Positions 1 to 9,884 of a stretch of DNA of 64,000 nt are shown one piece after another. Each line of letters opens with the position of its first letter. The first letter of the stretch is position 1. Made by a program: the position numbers and the translations under genes. The notes under the pieces were generated by a model that was given only the letters and a program-made list of their open reading frames with translations, did not search any database and was not told where the DNA came from. This DNA is from Polytrichum commune (Eukaryota; Streptophyta; Polytrichopsida; Polytrichales; Polytrichaceae), in NCBI GenBank assembly GCA_950295325.1, contig OX485807.1:7380501-7444500 (forward strand). Reading direction: 5' to 3'.

Positions 1-649
1 GGCAAATGAATCTTTGTGATGCAGAGTTCTCTTTATTAGGCCATAGTCTTTTTACATGTATCACCGAATCTATATAATATATCTATAAGGACATTGTATC
101 TCAAAACAACCATATTAAGGAAAACCAAAATCTTGATAAATGAACCAAGACTATGGACTTTAACCTAAGCAATGGCATGGCCTATTGCCTTGTGTGATGG
201 ATATTTGTTACACACAACCGGTAAGGAGGTAAAGACAATTGCTTGGTGATATAATTAAATTAAGAATCAATTAAGGAAGATTGAAAACCTTGTGTGGGTG
301 ACTACATTGCCAATTCAAATGAATAATCAATGCAAGACTATTGACCACAACAAAGTGCCCTTGGCTTTGGGTAAAAAGACAAAAATGTGATACTTTATGC
401 AAGACTATTGACAATGATTATGCCTATGATTGTGCATTGCACAAGGTCCAATTAAAATGAACTCACTACCATACTATTGCCAAGGTAAATAGTGTGAGAT
501 CAAATGACTATCACAAATGCATGATTTGGGGTTGAGAGACTTCTAAACCCTTATGCTTGAGTTTATGAATCACCCAAAATATTAAATAACTTGAAATGGA
601 CCTAACATTGTCCTAATAAAACTTATATGAGACACCTAGACAATATAAA
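1..649. other. AT-rich sequence without a recognised gene
   Basis: No convincing coding frame or element boundary was seen. A short phrase containing tgcaagactattgac occurs twice (near 331 and 397), which suggests old local duplication. Confidence 0.5.
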
Positions 650-1032
650 GATCACCTTTTGAGTTTTCCCTAAGTACTTCCCTAAGTTTTGTTTTATCCA
701 AAATCTAAACTACATCATCAAATTCAAATTCACTGGTAGATTCCAAGTCCAAACATACTTTGAAAGTGAAACAACATAAGGATCACCTTTTGAGTTTTCC
801 CTAAGTACTTCCCTAAGTTTTGTTTTATCCAAAATCTAAACTACATCATCAAATTCAAATTCATTGGTAGATTCCAAGTCCAAACATACTTTGAAAGTGA
901 AACAACATAAAGATCACCTTTTGAGTTTTCCCTAAGTATTTCCCTAAGTTTTGTTTTATCCAAAATCTAAACTACATCATCGAATTCAAATTCACTGGTA
1001 GATTCCAAGTCCAAACATACTTTGAAAGTGAG
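650..1032. repeat. Tandem repeat, three units of 131 bp
   Basis: Units start with gatcaccttttgag at 650, 781 and 912, exactly 131 bp apart. The units differ at only a few positions, so the array is young or homogenised. The third unit ends near 1032, where a diverged gtgatctta follows. No ORF spans the array and no function is evident. Confidence 0.93.
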
Positions 1033-1179
1033 TGATCTTATTGGTTGAAAGCAATTTTTTAGACCCTAGAAATTTATAGTAGGGTATGGGTCAAGGAAGG
1101 AAAAAAACCCAACACTAATGTGACATCACGTTTACATCGAATCTCCTCCTAGTCTAAGCAACAAATTTTTTAAAGCTTG

Positions 1180-1202
1180 CCCCCCACCCCCCCCCCCCCC
1201 CC
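1180..1202. repeat. Poly-C tract (23 nt, one A)
   Basis: Homopolymer run just upstream of the hAT element at 1232. It is one of at least eight C or G runs of 9 nt or more in the window. Confidence 0.9.
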
Positions 1203-1424
1203 TTTGAGTTCAAATGTAAGGTCCCTTCAACCAGTGTTCAAGATTGAAGCCCTCATATGAGTTTCATTTTGAAGGGCTCTAAAATTTGAGCTCTTCGGTT
1301 GAAGGGCTAGTTCAAATTCAAGACGTCAATTCAGTAATATAGAAATAAAATATAAAAAACTCATATTAAACTTATGCATGATTTATATGGTGCATGCTTC
1401 CAATACAATGTGAAGAATTAAGAA

Positions 1425-2567
1425 TCAACCATCTAACTCCACCTCTTCTAGTGATAATGCCCTACGCTTGTTGGTTCTTGTGCCAATTTTCCAAGATTCA
1501 AAAATACTATCCCAATCCATGAATTCAACTCCTAACCCATTTAGACTAACCCTCATTAAAGCATCTAGTGTGTCAAGGTTGAGTCTAGTTCTCCTTTCAC
1601 TCTTAACCCAATTTTGCTTTGAAAAATCACGCTCACAAACAGCAATGCTAGTTGGGATCACAAGTATGGCTTGCCATAGCGACATCATAGTTGGCCAATT
1701 AATCGTGAACTCCCGGTCATTGCCACAAAAAACCCAAGCTTCTTGCATACTTCGGCGTTCACAAATGGAACATAACATCTCCACGAATTCTAACAATTCC
1801 GCATTGCATTGATTAACAAGGTCATCGCTCCAACGGAAATGTGTCACCAACCGGTTCAACCATTGTTCCGTTAATGTCCCTCTGTCCAATTCATCTACGG
1901 GATAGTGCTTCGGGCTAAAAAGCCGGGCCGCATTGAAAATGGACAAGTCAGGAAATCGATCATTGAGTGTATCGATGATCTTCTGCACATACTGCCTCCC
2001 CAACATGATGCATGCCTCCAATGAGCCTCCTACGTCACACTCGGGCATGGAATCATAATGCAAGATATGCATTTTTTCACACCCAAAACTATCAACATAC
2101 AATATCTGCCCATTGGGTACCACCTCGCGGAGAAACTTTCCTAGGTGTTTGGTTGTCAGGCCAAAACTTACACCCAGATAGTGTCTACGAAACAAGCTGA
2201 TTGTTACATCAATCATAGAAGCTATGCTAGTGATATCTACAAGATCAAACTGAAACTTGCGATTGACCTTATTCAACTCTAATAATATATCAGCTAGCAT
2301 GTGAATGAAAAATTGGAACTGAAGAGAAGTTAGATCCTTGTACCATGTGGGTTCTTCAACCTCCCAGATTTCTAAAATTGCAGGCATACAAAATACCAAT
2401 CTCTCCATGACCAAGCCACGGGATAACCATCTCACCGAATGGATCTGTAAAGCTGCACGGGACTCTTCACGGAATGCAAGCAATAATTTCTCCAAAACTC
2501 CACGACGAATTACTGATTTACCCAACCACTCGTACACCTTATTGGCCACCCGATCAATAAATCCCAA
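1425..2567 (-). CDS. hAT transposase, C-terminal half (380 aa)
   Basis: This is the longest ORF in the window. Residues 46-51 (RWLSRG) match the motif that starts the second half of the catalytic region in zinc-finger-862/KIAA1586-like hAT transposases. Residues ~293-350 form the C-terminal dimerisation region, with a LWQAILVIPTS block followed by CERDFS around 311-316. The family normally exceeds 600 aa. The BED zinc finger and the first two catalytic acidic residues expected upstream are absent, so the protein should not transpose DNA by itself but might still dimerise. The Met start at 2567 is simply the first in frame; a real first exon may be missing, as copy B (24999-26788) keeps unrelated sequence in the corresponding position. 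The frame is fully open, in contrast to copy B, which has stops. Confidence 0.82.
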   Translation of the reverse strand: MGFIDRVANKVYEWLGKSVIRRGVLEKLLLAFREESRAALQIHSVRWLSRGLVMERLVFCMPAILEIWEVEEPTWYKDLTSLQFQFFIHMLADILLELNKVNRKFQFDLVDITSIASMIDVTISLFRRHYLGVSFGLTTKHLGKFLREVVPNGQILYVDSFGCEKMHILHYDSMPECDVGGSLEACIMLGRQYVQKIIDTLNDRFPDLSIFNAARLFSPKHYPVDELDRGTLTEQWLNRLVTHFRWSDDLVNQCNAELLEFVEMLCSICERRSMQEAWVFCGNDREFTINWPTMMSLWQAILVIPTSIAVCERDFSKQNWVKSERRTRLNLDTLDALMRVSLNGLGVEFMDWDSIFESWKIGTRTNKRRALSLEEVELDG

Positions 2568-2606
2568 GCACGGAAATTCATCGTTCGCATCCTTCGCAGC
2601 TAGCGC

Positions 2607-2649
2607 CTCGTCACTGTAGCGACCTCCTCGTCACTGTAGCGCTACAGTG
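2607..2649. repeat. Duplicated motif ending in an 18-bp perfect palindrome
   Basis: The phrase cctcgtcactgtagcg occurs twice about 20 bp apart inside hAT copy A. The second copy runs into cactgtagcgctacagtg (2632-2649), a perfect 18-bp palindrome. It lies just upstream of the transposase ORF start on the minus strand, so it could be a transposase or promoter site; that is inference. Confidence 0.8.
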
Positions 2650-2969
2650 TTGACGGGTGTAAAAATTTTGAGGACATCAAGTGAAGTTTTCATTTTGAGT
2701 TTGGGGTTGCATTTTGAAGGGCTGTTTTGAGAGAGGTATATTTTGAAGGGCCAAATCGCGTTTGAAGGGCATTGAAGACTTCAATCTTGAACACTGCCTT
2801 CAACCCTAGCTATTGTGGAGGTCATATATGACTCTAAAATGCAGGAGAATGTTTGTTTATGTAACCTAATTTAGTTGCTTTCATTCCACCAAAGTTTTGG
2901 GAATACAAAGATATGAAGTTTTAGAAAGGCTTAAACGAGTTGCTTTGGATAGGAATTGTTTTGACACAA

Positions 2970-3052
2970 TTGGATTTGAAAGAAAGTGTGAAGCTCAAAT
3001 ACAAGTTTTGTGCGTTGAGAAGCCCGAACTGGACCGCTTAGGCGCTTAGGCA
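2970..3052 (+). repeat. Dispersed repeat, partner at about 63865-63950
   Basis: Shares a phrase built on agctcaaatacaa, ttttgtgc, gag(a)gccc and cttaag with sequence near the right end of the window, in the same orientation. The copies are diverged and the boundaries unclear. Confidence 0.55.
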
Positions 3053-3387
3053 TAAACCCCAAACTCGGTGCGAAGTTGGCTTTGGCTATGTTGAGGGACA
3101 ACAATCCCTAAATATAGCCAAAGTAGGGGTTTGGTAGTAGTCCATCTCTGACAAATGTTCCTAATGCTAGTGGGTAAAGGGTATTATAAAGGAAACTTAG
3201 AATTTGATACCCAACGGGTCATACTTTTCAAACAAAACATAAAATGTCCAAGGACATAGAGCTGATACCAATTTTTTTTTTGCAATTGTTGCCTATATCA
3301 ACCGTTACCTCAAATAATCTTGTGTTGGACTCAAATTCTTGACCAACCCGTGCAATTTGTCACCATAGTCTAAACCGGCCCTTACTA

Positions 3388-4028
3388 CACTAATCTCCTG
3401 CTTAAGTACACACTTTGAACCGGGGCCGTTGGTATGCACTTAGTTGGTAGATGCGTACTTTACTCATCACTTTCTAGACTCTCTGAATCAATGAATTACA
3501 TCGGGAAATGGATGAAACTTGAGGCAACCCGCTTGACCAAAGCCCAACGATGTGAAATCATCGCAAAGTTGAGCAAGCCAAATGCGCCGTGCAAGCGGGT
3601 GCTAGGGCAGGAGTACGAAGTCAGTGAAGGTGCCATCCGGAAAGTTATGGCAACAATGCGAATTGAAGAAGAACCACCTAAGGACGACGAAATCCAACCT
3701 ACCGAGATATCTGCTAAATCCGAAAGTGCTACCGACTTCAAAGCCTTTGAAGCTCTACTATCCTCGACATCGACGACCAATTGCTTTGCTCCAATGTTCA
3801 AACAAAAGCTGGACAAATGTACGATAAACTGTGACGATCGTTCGAGACGTTTCAGCGAAACATTAACAAATTGACAATGAGTGTCAAGCGTAAAAGAAAA
3901 AAAATCATGCATTCACAACAAATGACTATATATGCACGACATGTTCAAACAATAAAGTATGAACCCCGATTCTTGACCAAAAAATTGCGCACTTAACCGG
4001 GATGCGTACTTAAGCGTTGAGAATTAGG
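3388..4028 (+). mobile_element. Pogo/Tigger-like non-autonomous element, 641 bp
   Basis: The ends are imperfect inverted repeats sharing ctaat, ctc and then gcttaagtac(a/g)ca. They are flanked by the dinucleotide TA at 3386-3387 and 4029-4030, as expected for Tc1/mariner/pogo insertions. A second subterminal motif (cactta, taagtgcgca) is present on both sides. The element encloses one ORF with a CENP-B-like helix-turn-helix (3434-3874). There is too little room for a DDE catalytic domain, so it is non-autonomous. Confidence 0.65.
3434..3874 (+). CDS. CENP-B/Tigger-type HTH protein fragment (146 aa)
   Basis: Residues 34-71 read LTKAQRCEIIAKL, then a loop, then EYEVSEGAIRKV. This is the layout of the N-terminal CENP-B/pogo DNA-binding helix-turn-helix, in which hydrophobic helix 1 ends at IIAKL and VSEGAIRK is the recognition helix. 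Residues 72-146 are acidic then basic and match no catalytic domain I recognise; they may be the C-terminal tail of the transposase joined to the HTH by internal deletion. A Met at 3491 (residue 20) is an alternative start much closer to the domain. The ORF sits between inverted repeats with flanking TA, so it belongs to the transposon rather than to the host. Such a protein could bind element ends without cutting. Confidence 0.6.
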   Translation: MHLVGRCVLYSSLSRLSESMNYIGKWMKLEATRLTKAQRCEIIAKLSKPNAPCKRVLGQEYEVSEGAIRKVMATMRIEEEPPKDDEIQPTEISAKSESATDFKAFEALLSSTSTTNCFAPMFKQKLDKCTINCDDRSRRFSETLTN

Positions 4029-4054
4029 TACGAGTCTTCTACCTTGCCTAGTAT

Positions 4055-4499
4055 ATGTTTTATACTTGCAAACGTACCCTAAGTGATACACCGGGGCTTG
4101 CACCTAGATACCCGCACGACACCGGATTGACCAATGTTGACAATGGCAGTGGCGGTCTTCATAGCTCGCCATTGGCATGGCCTCCTCGAGGTTTGAGACT
4201 CCACAACGACTCGGATCTTGGCAGCAGATTTTGGCCTACTTATTGCACTAGCTTTGATGCACAGGAATAAGTGACAAGCTTCGCAATTTAAAGCTACCAA
4301 ATAGCTAGGGTGCCAGCTTACAAACTTACGACCCGACTACCTTATGGCGAGTCAAGACGACAGTTGACGTTCTTCATGAAAGGAAATTCCAAAAGTTTGG
4401 AGGAAGAGGAGGAGATCATCTTGTTATGGTACACTCTTACCCTCCCTAATATCATGCCTGTGGCAACCAAAGTGCACGTCATTTTAATGACGTTTGTAG
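4055..4499. other. Intergenic sequence, no supported gene
   Basis: Short overlapping ORFs occur on both strands, but none shows a domain or a matching partner elsewhere. A relatively GC-rich patch lies at 4120-4230. Confidence 0.4.
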
Positions 4500-4750
4500 T
4501 GTTATCATAGATGCATGGTAGAGTAGAGGCGTTCATAACCAGTCGTTTAAGAGGGCAATGCGTCAAATTTGGAGAAGTATAGGGTGGTGTAAATTTTTCT
4601 CCCATGTAGGAAGATAGAAACCAAGAGGATTGTAATCTTTTTTAATCTTTTTATTCCTTAAATTGAAATTATTGTGAATTTTTAAAAGTTAAAAGTTGGT
4701 CCAAGCACATTACCAATGTCTAGAGTTTGCCGTAACCGCTCATTTTAAGG
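4500..4750 (+). repeat. R7 repeat, left arm of a 1.8-kb inverted pair
   Basis: Matches the reverse complement of 6080-6330 with interruptions. A clear anchor is gtaggaagatagaaa at 4606-4620, followed by caagaggattg; the right arm carries the same phrase on the minus strand. The interval between the arms contains a perfect hairpin and two R1 copies. Confidence 0.75.
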
Positions 4751-4840
4751 TGAATTCCTCCTCACTTTCGCACTTGAAATTGGGGCACATGTGTCATGAC
4801 ACTACCGAGTCCATGATGAGAGCATAACTAAAGTTGGAGA

Positions 4841-4919
4841 CTAAGGATTAGTTTCCACGTAGGCCGCTTTGTTCACTAGATTCTAGTGGTGAGCGGCCTA
4901 CGTGGAAACTAACCCTTAG
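4841..4919. repeat. Near-perfect hairpin, 28-bp arms
   Basis: The arms 4841-4868 and 4892-4919 are inverted repeats with a single mismatch, and 21 bp are perfect (starting ttagtttccacgtagg). The 23-nt loop itself contains the near-palindrome cactaga/tctagtg. It could be a small foldback element, a small-RNA precursor or a transcription stop; the sequence does not decide. Confidence 0.88.
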
Positions 4920-5314
4920 GAACTGTGAAATGTGAAACCTTATCTTAACCACCACAAAAATGAATTACTGAAACCAATCCCAGCCCGATTGCAATTATGT
5001 CAACCTAGAGATTCCCGACGGGGTCCTTATCGGGAATAGGTGGCTCTAATCTAATAGAGAATCAAAACAACCTGGGACATTACAATAATGATAATAATGA
5101 CAATGATGACAAGTTGACAACGTGATGTGTGCAAGTGTGTGGGTTCAACTCTTTGATGGATCATTTTAATGTTGAAATTTGCGATATATGAGAGGGAAAT
5201 GTGACTACAAGGAGGGAGATTTAAACTGGGCATGTCTATTCCCTAGGGTGAGATTACGGAGGTTAGGGTGTACATGGATGCGCTTGTAAAAAATATAGAA
5301 ATACCTATTATGGT

Positions 5315-5608
5315 CACCTATATTTGAGTGGGAAATAGTTAGGTTTGGATCTAGAAACGGACATTAAAAAGACATGTGTTTAGAAGAGATTAGACTATGT
5401 GTTTAAAATATGTTCACCATTTTAGATCTAAGAGTCAACATGATTGAAAGACCTAGACCACTTAATGAGCATGAGCATCTTCACTTTGATAGTGCATAAA
5501 ATACTTATGTGAGTTTTGAAAATTATGAGGCAAATGCTTACAAGCTAAATTTGGACTTGCTAATCATCTCGCACTAGTTGCATGTCCCACTAGAAGTGGA
5601 AGCACATA
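5315..5608 (+). repeat. R1 dispersed repeat, near full length
   Basis: Begins with cacctatatttgagtgg, continues through gacatgtgtttagaagagat, a gtcaaca block, cttaatgagcatgagcatct and aattatgaggcaa, and ends near cccactagaagtgg. This copy shows the complete order of R1 blocks. Confidence 0.8.
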
Positions 5609-5671
5609 GAAAGGTTTCTGAATGACACACACAAGTATAGGTTTTCAACAAAGAAAAGTAATTGAACTAGG

Positions 5672-5920
5672 ACACCTATATTTGCATGGTGTGTGATTAG
5701 AGGAGCTTTAAGAACGGGCACCTAAAAGATATGTGTCTAAAGAGATTGACCAAAACATAAACTATGCTAAGCTTGTTAGTCAATATAAGTGTGATCATTA
5801 TAACATTCACTTTTAACAACACATAAGATGTTCATATGATCCCCAAAATCATGAGGAGATTGGCTGCAACTTTAACTTTGATTTATTAATCATCATATGC
5901 TTGTCACATGTTTTTTATCC
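5672..5920 (+). repeat. R1 dispersed repeat
   Basis: Second direct copy, starting acacctatatttgcatggtg, with the same block order but more divergence than the copy at 5315. Confidence 0.7.
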
Positions 5921-6079
5921 TAGGGGACGTGGCGCTATAGGAAAGGCTCCTATTTACAATCAGGACCAAATCAACAATTCATAGGATACCGGAATTTTGA
6001 TAATGTTGGGACTAAATTTTGATCATGCCGCAATTGATAGTGTCATATTGGAACCAATAGTGTCATGGTTTTGCCTGCT

Positions 6080-6330
6080 AAAATGAGTAGTTATAAGGAG
6101 CTTTATGGCATACTCTAGACATTGGTAATATGTTACAGATCATTTTTTGGCTTCACAAATTCATAGTGATTTCAATTGAAGGAATAAAATCACCAAATTT
6201 TTTTTGCAATCCTCTTGATTTCTATCTTCCTACATGGGAAAAAGTTGCACCGCCTTATTCTTCTCTAGATTTGGGACATAATCTCTTAAGTGATCAGTTA
6301 TAGGTGCCTCTACCCTAGAGCTCAAAGTGC
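6080..6330 (-). repeat. R7 repeat, right arm of inverted pair
   Basis: Reverse-complement partner of 4500-4750. It contains gatttctatcttcctacatg and the downstream gatttgggacataat block. The two arms may be two insertions of one family or the ends of one composite element. Confidence 0.75.
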
Positions 6331-6555
6331 ATGTTTAAACATGAGACCTTACATAAGGTATGAGGCCTCCTTTTGGACACTTCCAACACCACATACACAA
6401 CTAGGGGGATTTATGGTTGTTGGATTTGCTCACAATTTGCCTCCTTCAATTAGCAATTGCAAATCATGAAGATTTGTCATCTTAAGTTTTGTAATCAGAG
6501 TTGACAAGTAGAAGTTACATTGAAATTTGCGTGAGAATTCTCAACGTTTTCTTTA

Positions 6556-6712
6556 AGTGATCACACATGTCTTAGCCTCCCAATTGTGTTCACAATTGAA
6601 CCTAGAGGAGTGTCTATATTATGAGCACATAGTCCAGTCCATTATGACATGTGTCTTTGTGGTGTCCATTCTTAACTACAAGCCTTGCCATGTACCACCT
6701 AAATATAAGCGT
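6556..6712 (-). repeat. R1 dispersed repeat, 5' half
   Basis: Reverse-complement copy with ccaattgtgttc, gagcacatagtcca, gacatgtgtctttgtgg and accacctaaatataagcgtc. Confidence 0.7.
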
Positions 6713-6799
6713 CCATTTAATAAGACTTACCACATAAGGCACACATCCCTTATTACATATTGTGCATATACCACCACCACCCAGTCACACACAAACAAA

Positions 6800-6845
6800 C
6801 ATACACACACACACACACACAAATATATCTATATCCATATCTATG
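6800..6845. repeat. (CA)n microsatellite followed by TA-rich tract
   Basis: Run of ca dinucleotides followed by atatat/tatcca. It makes a spurious HTHTHTH-type ORF on the plus strand. Confidence 0.9.
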
Positions 6846-7315
6846 CCACTAAAGCCACTCTTCAAGTCCATATATATTAGAGTTATTTGTAAAGTCCCTC
6901 AAAGAGAGATAAAACCGTGGGTATGATCCTTCTTTGCAAAAGCTTTCTATTAGGAGCTCGTAAGCTTGTCATGTATCGGAGCCTATTTTGAAAGTTAGGA
7001 TGAAAGTTTTGGGACCCCCTTTATCCACCTCTCAAACTCTGAGAGAATTTTAGTCTCTAAATTAGGGTACGCACATAGACCCATTGTCCTAAATTGTGGA
7101 TAAGCCAATGCAAGGCTAGCTTAGCCCACCCATCCTAGTAGGACAATCTAGAAAGCCAGTTTAAAATAGCCTAACACCACTCTTTGTGTTTGATCATGTG
7201 AGCATTAAAGAAACTTCATCCATTTGTGTTAATTCCCATGAACTCGAGGTTTGGGACTAACCCAAGGTTTCATCTACTTTACTTTACAGATAACTCTATT
7301 GTGGACCAAATTTAT

Positions 7316-7560
7316 GCTTGGGGCTTGTGACATCTATGCAAATTAACGCATCATGGATGGATGGGACTCTAGCAAAAGCAAATGCCTATCATATTGAGGG
7401 TCAACTCATTCTGACTTATAAACCCCACTGGGTTTGCTTTAGGTTCTCTTATGCCATCTCTAAAAATATTTGTAAAAAACAGTTTGATGTTTTGCACCTT
7501 CATATTGGAAGAGTTTATGTAAACATTGGACACCACGAAGCCCTATTGGAACAAGAAACT
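7316..7560 (+). repeat. R3 dispersed repeat
   Basis: Shares gacatctatgcaaatta, catcatggatgga, gggactctag and the downstream block ending caccacgaagccc with the cluster at 51960-53240 and with 40840-41190. Confidence 0.65.
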
Positions 7561-7609
7561 TGAATTGGATAACACCAACATACCTTATGAGACAATTGAT
7601 CTTTGGTTA

Positions 7610-8320
7610 CTCTGGTGTTGTTTACACGATAAAATGTGAAGTTGTCCCAAGGCCTTGTAAAATATGTCATTGGCTGGTGAACCCATCCCGTAACCACTTC
7701 GGTTTACACCAAGGAAGAAATGTAATAGGGACCATGGATTTCGAGGTCCCCAAAAGACATATTATAAGGTCTACATCATCCACCCACACGGTCCAATGGG
7801 TTTTGCGTTGGGAGAGGCAAAATAGGCGCTTTAGTAGAAAAAGGCAAAGGCCCATGACCATAACATTATTCAAATCCATAAGAGTGTTATGTGGGATTGA
7901 CAATATTCTACAAAATATTCCCCACATTCAATTTGAATTTGAGAAATATTCCATAGAATATTGTCAGTCCCACATAACACACTTATGGGTTTGAATAATG
8001 TTATGCCAAAGAAATGTTGTTATAATAAACTTTTAATGAAATTGTTTTTGGGGAAGAGAAGACGAAGACAAGAGAAAACAAGAGAATGGTCAAACTTGAA
8101 TTAGTTGTTTGTATCAAAACTGCCTTTTTTGAGCATATATTAAACAAACCAACACATTCACTTTTGGATGCATGGTCATTCCTCTTGGTCCACATTCTAT
8201 TCACACCTAGTGAGGGACCCAAAGGCTTTGTAAATTGGTTGTTTGTAAGAAACCGGACCATGGGAAAAGGGCCATCCTCCACGATCTGCCTTCATGGTCC
8301 AATTTGTAAACCAGTGGCCC
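7610..8320. mobile_element. PIF/Harbinger-like element, diverged copy
   Basis: Homologous along its length to the 513-bp MITE at 45988-46500. Shared anchors include ggtttacaccaaggaa, aatgggttttgcgttg/aacgggttttccgttg, a gcccatg block and gcatggtcattc. The ends keep gtttaca near both termini and are flanked by TTA (7607-7609) and TAA (8321-8323), so the TWA target is compatible but not identical. The copy is longer than its relative mainly because of a nested palindrome at 7859-8005. Confidence 0.72.
7859..8005. mobile_element. Palindromic foldback insertion, ~65-bp arms
   Basis: The left arm starts cataacattattcaaatcc, and the right arm ends with the matching ggtttgaataatgttatg. The arms pair over about 65 bp with few mismatches around a short AT-rich loop. 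The homologous element at 46 kb lacks this block at the corresponding point, so it is an insertion. It resembles a Stowaway-like foldback MITE, but no clear terminal motif or duplication beyond TA/CA can be read. Confidence 0.8.
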
Positions 8321-8323
8321 TAA

Positions 8324-8758
8324 GTAAGTTGCGTTCCTCATTACTTAACTTAAGTTAACTTGGGATGCGGAGGCTGTTCAAGCGACGAGCATTGAAGCTG
8401 CGAGGAGTACTGTACACCGGATTAAAAGCTTCGTTTTCCGAAGTGGCAGCCTTTGGAGGTACATTTATGGGAATTTCTGAGAATAATTTAAGGAAGGGTG
8501 CGGGGACCCCCAAAGTGGGAGTCTAACTTAGCTCGCATAGTCGTCAAACCCCCCTTCCCTTCAGTCAAGTTTCAATGCATGGTCCGTCTGCCAATATTGT
8601 CTTTTCAAGCTATCAACCTCTCCACGTACATCAATTCCCCTGTTGACAACACACATTCAGATTCTCACAGATCGCTTGATGTTGTAATGTGCTCAGATGC
8701 TTGGACTTTAATCCCCTCAAGCGCTTCCTTCGTATGATCTCACCCAAGTGTAGTAGTG
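8324..8758. other. Non-coding interval, no supported gene
   Basis: Higher GC than the surroundings, with several short ORFs on both strands and no domain recognised. It ends at the target duplication of the next element. Confidence 0.4.
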
Positions 8759-8768
8759 TATGTATACC

Positions 8769-9048
8769 GGGTGGGTCTAAATACCCCCATCGAGCGTGGC
8801 TCGGAGGCCAGGTTCGGTGGGGTTCATTTTTCTGGCCCTCCCCGTTTTGGGCCCTTGGGGAATTTTTTTTGGTTTTTTTGGTTAAATTTGGGTCCTGCGG
8901 CCCCAAATTACTCTAGGAAGCCCCCTATGAGATCAAGTAAGGCCCCACCCAATTAAAAAAAATAAGAGGCATGTTTTACCCCAACCCTGCCACCCCCTCC
9001 CGAACCTGGCCTCCGAGCCACGCTCGATGGGGGTATTTAGATAGATCC
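8769..9048. mobile_element. Mutator-like MITE, 280 bp, perfect 10-bp TSD
   Basis: Terminal inverted repeats of about 49 bp lie at 8769-8817 and 9000-9048. More than 40 internal positions match perfectly (for example taaatacccccatcgagcgt). The element is flanked by the direct repeat tatgtatacc at 8759-8768 and 9049-9058. Long inverted repeats with a 9-11-bp duplication are the signature of Mutator-like elements. The interior is G- and C-rich, carries no transposase, and is compositionally unlike its AT-rich surroundings. The near-perfect repeats suggest recent insertion. Confidence 0.92.
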
Positions 9049-9194
9049 TATGTATACCTATCCCACCCTCAATTACCTGGATATGCTCGTCTTCTCACCC
9101 TTCGAGCGAAACCGAGCATTTGTCGTCTAGTATAGTATGCATGTGAGGCACGTATGTGGGTATTCGGTATTCGGTTGCTTTTGTTGATCGGGAA

Positions 9195-9300
9195 ATGTAC
9201 ATTTTAGTGGTGCATGGTTCGGTTTAGAGGATCCAAGAAAAAACATCACCGTAAAGACACATGTGTCAAAGAGATTGGATTACGAGTTTAGGAATGAACA
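9195..9300 (+). repeat. R1 dispersed repeat, fragment
   Basis: Keeps cattttagtggtgcatggtt, the aaagacacatgtgtc block and agagattggattacgagttt, which is the 5' third of R1. Confidence 0.6.
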
Positions 9301-9884
9301 CAAGTGGGAGGGCTTTTGATGTGTCTGGTTGAAGAATCGACAAGCATGCAGATTTGCACTTCGTATTTAAATCGGGAGGAATTTGAGTTTTCATGGTACA
9401 TGGTGGATTGGGCATGTTCAAATGACACGGAGGAAATTTGGCACGGAATGGGAATTGTGCAGGCAACCCGTTGACCTCCCAAAAAGACACGAAGCTTCAT
9501 TCAAGAAGGGTGTTGCCTTGCTGACCTTTTATTCGTGATTGTATTATTTTCCCCTGCTCCAAGGCATCTCAAATTCCGTTGTGACTAAATAGATTGTAAG
9601 TGGATAGATGTAGATTCAATCATGCCAAATGTGATAATGGAGTATGATCTAGTCTGGAAGATTTATTCACTTGAGTCCCGTAGATGCTGAGAGCTTAGAT
9701 GAATTTATTAGAAAATCTTATTTCTAAGAATTGCATTGTTGTTGATCAAGCTTGAACACCGGCCTCTTGTAGAAAATATTGTTGGGCGTTTGATTCTTTG
9801 CACACAATAATGCTTGATTTTTTACTCATGTTTTAGGTTGACTCAGTTGTGTTTTTAAACACATCACGTGCGCAAGCACGGTCA

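Larger units (their letters stand above)
1232..2796 (-). mobile_element. hAT element copy A, internally deleted, 8-bp TSD
   Basis: The ends are inverted repeats: cagtgttcaagattgaag at 1232 and its reverse complement ending at 2796. A perfect 8-bp duplication, ccttcaac, flanks the element at 1224-1231 and 2797-2804. The CAGTG end and 8-bp duplication are diagnostic of the hAT superfamily. Both ends carry repeated gaagggc/gcccttc motifs, like the subterminal transposase-binding repeats of hAT elements. The 1565-bp length and the half-length transposase ORF indicate an internal-deletion derivative. A second copy lies at 24999-26788. Confidence 0.93.

Noticed and set aside
1468-2619. Plus-strand ORFs (1468-1812, 2012-2200, 2338-2619)
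   Set aside because: Antisense shadows of the hAT transposase frame on the minus strand.
3496-3912. 138-aa minus-strand ORF
   Set aside because: Antisense to the HTH frame, which has a recognisable domain on the plus strand.
6557-6880. 107-aa ORF ending in HTHTHTH
   Set aside because: Runs through an R1 copy and a CA microsatellite.
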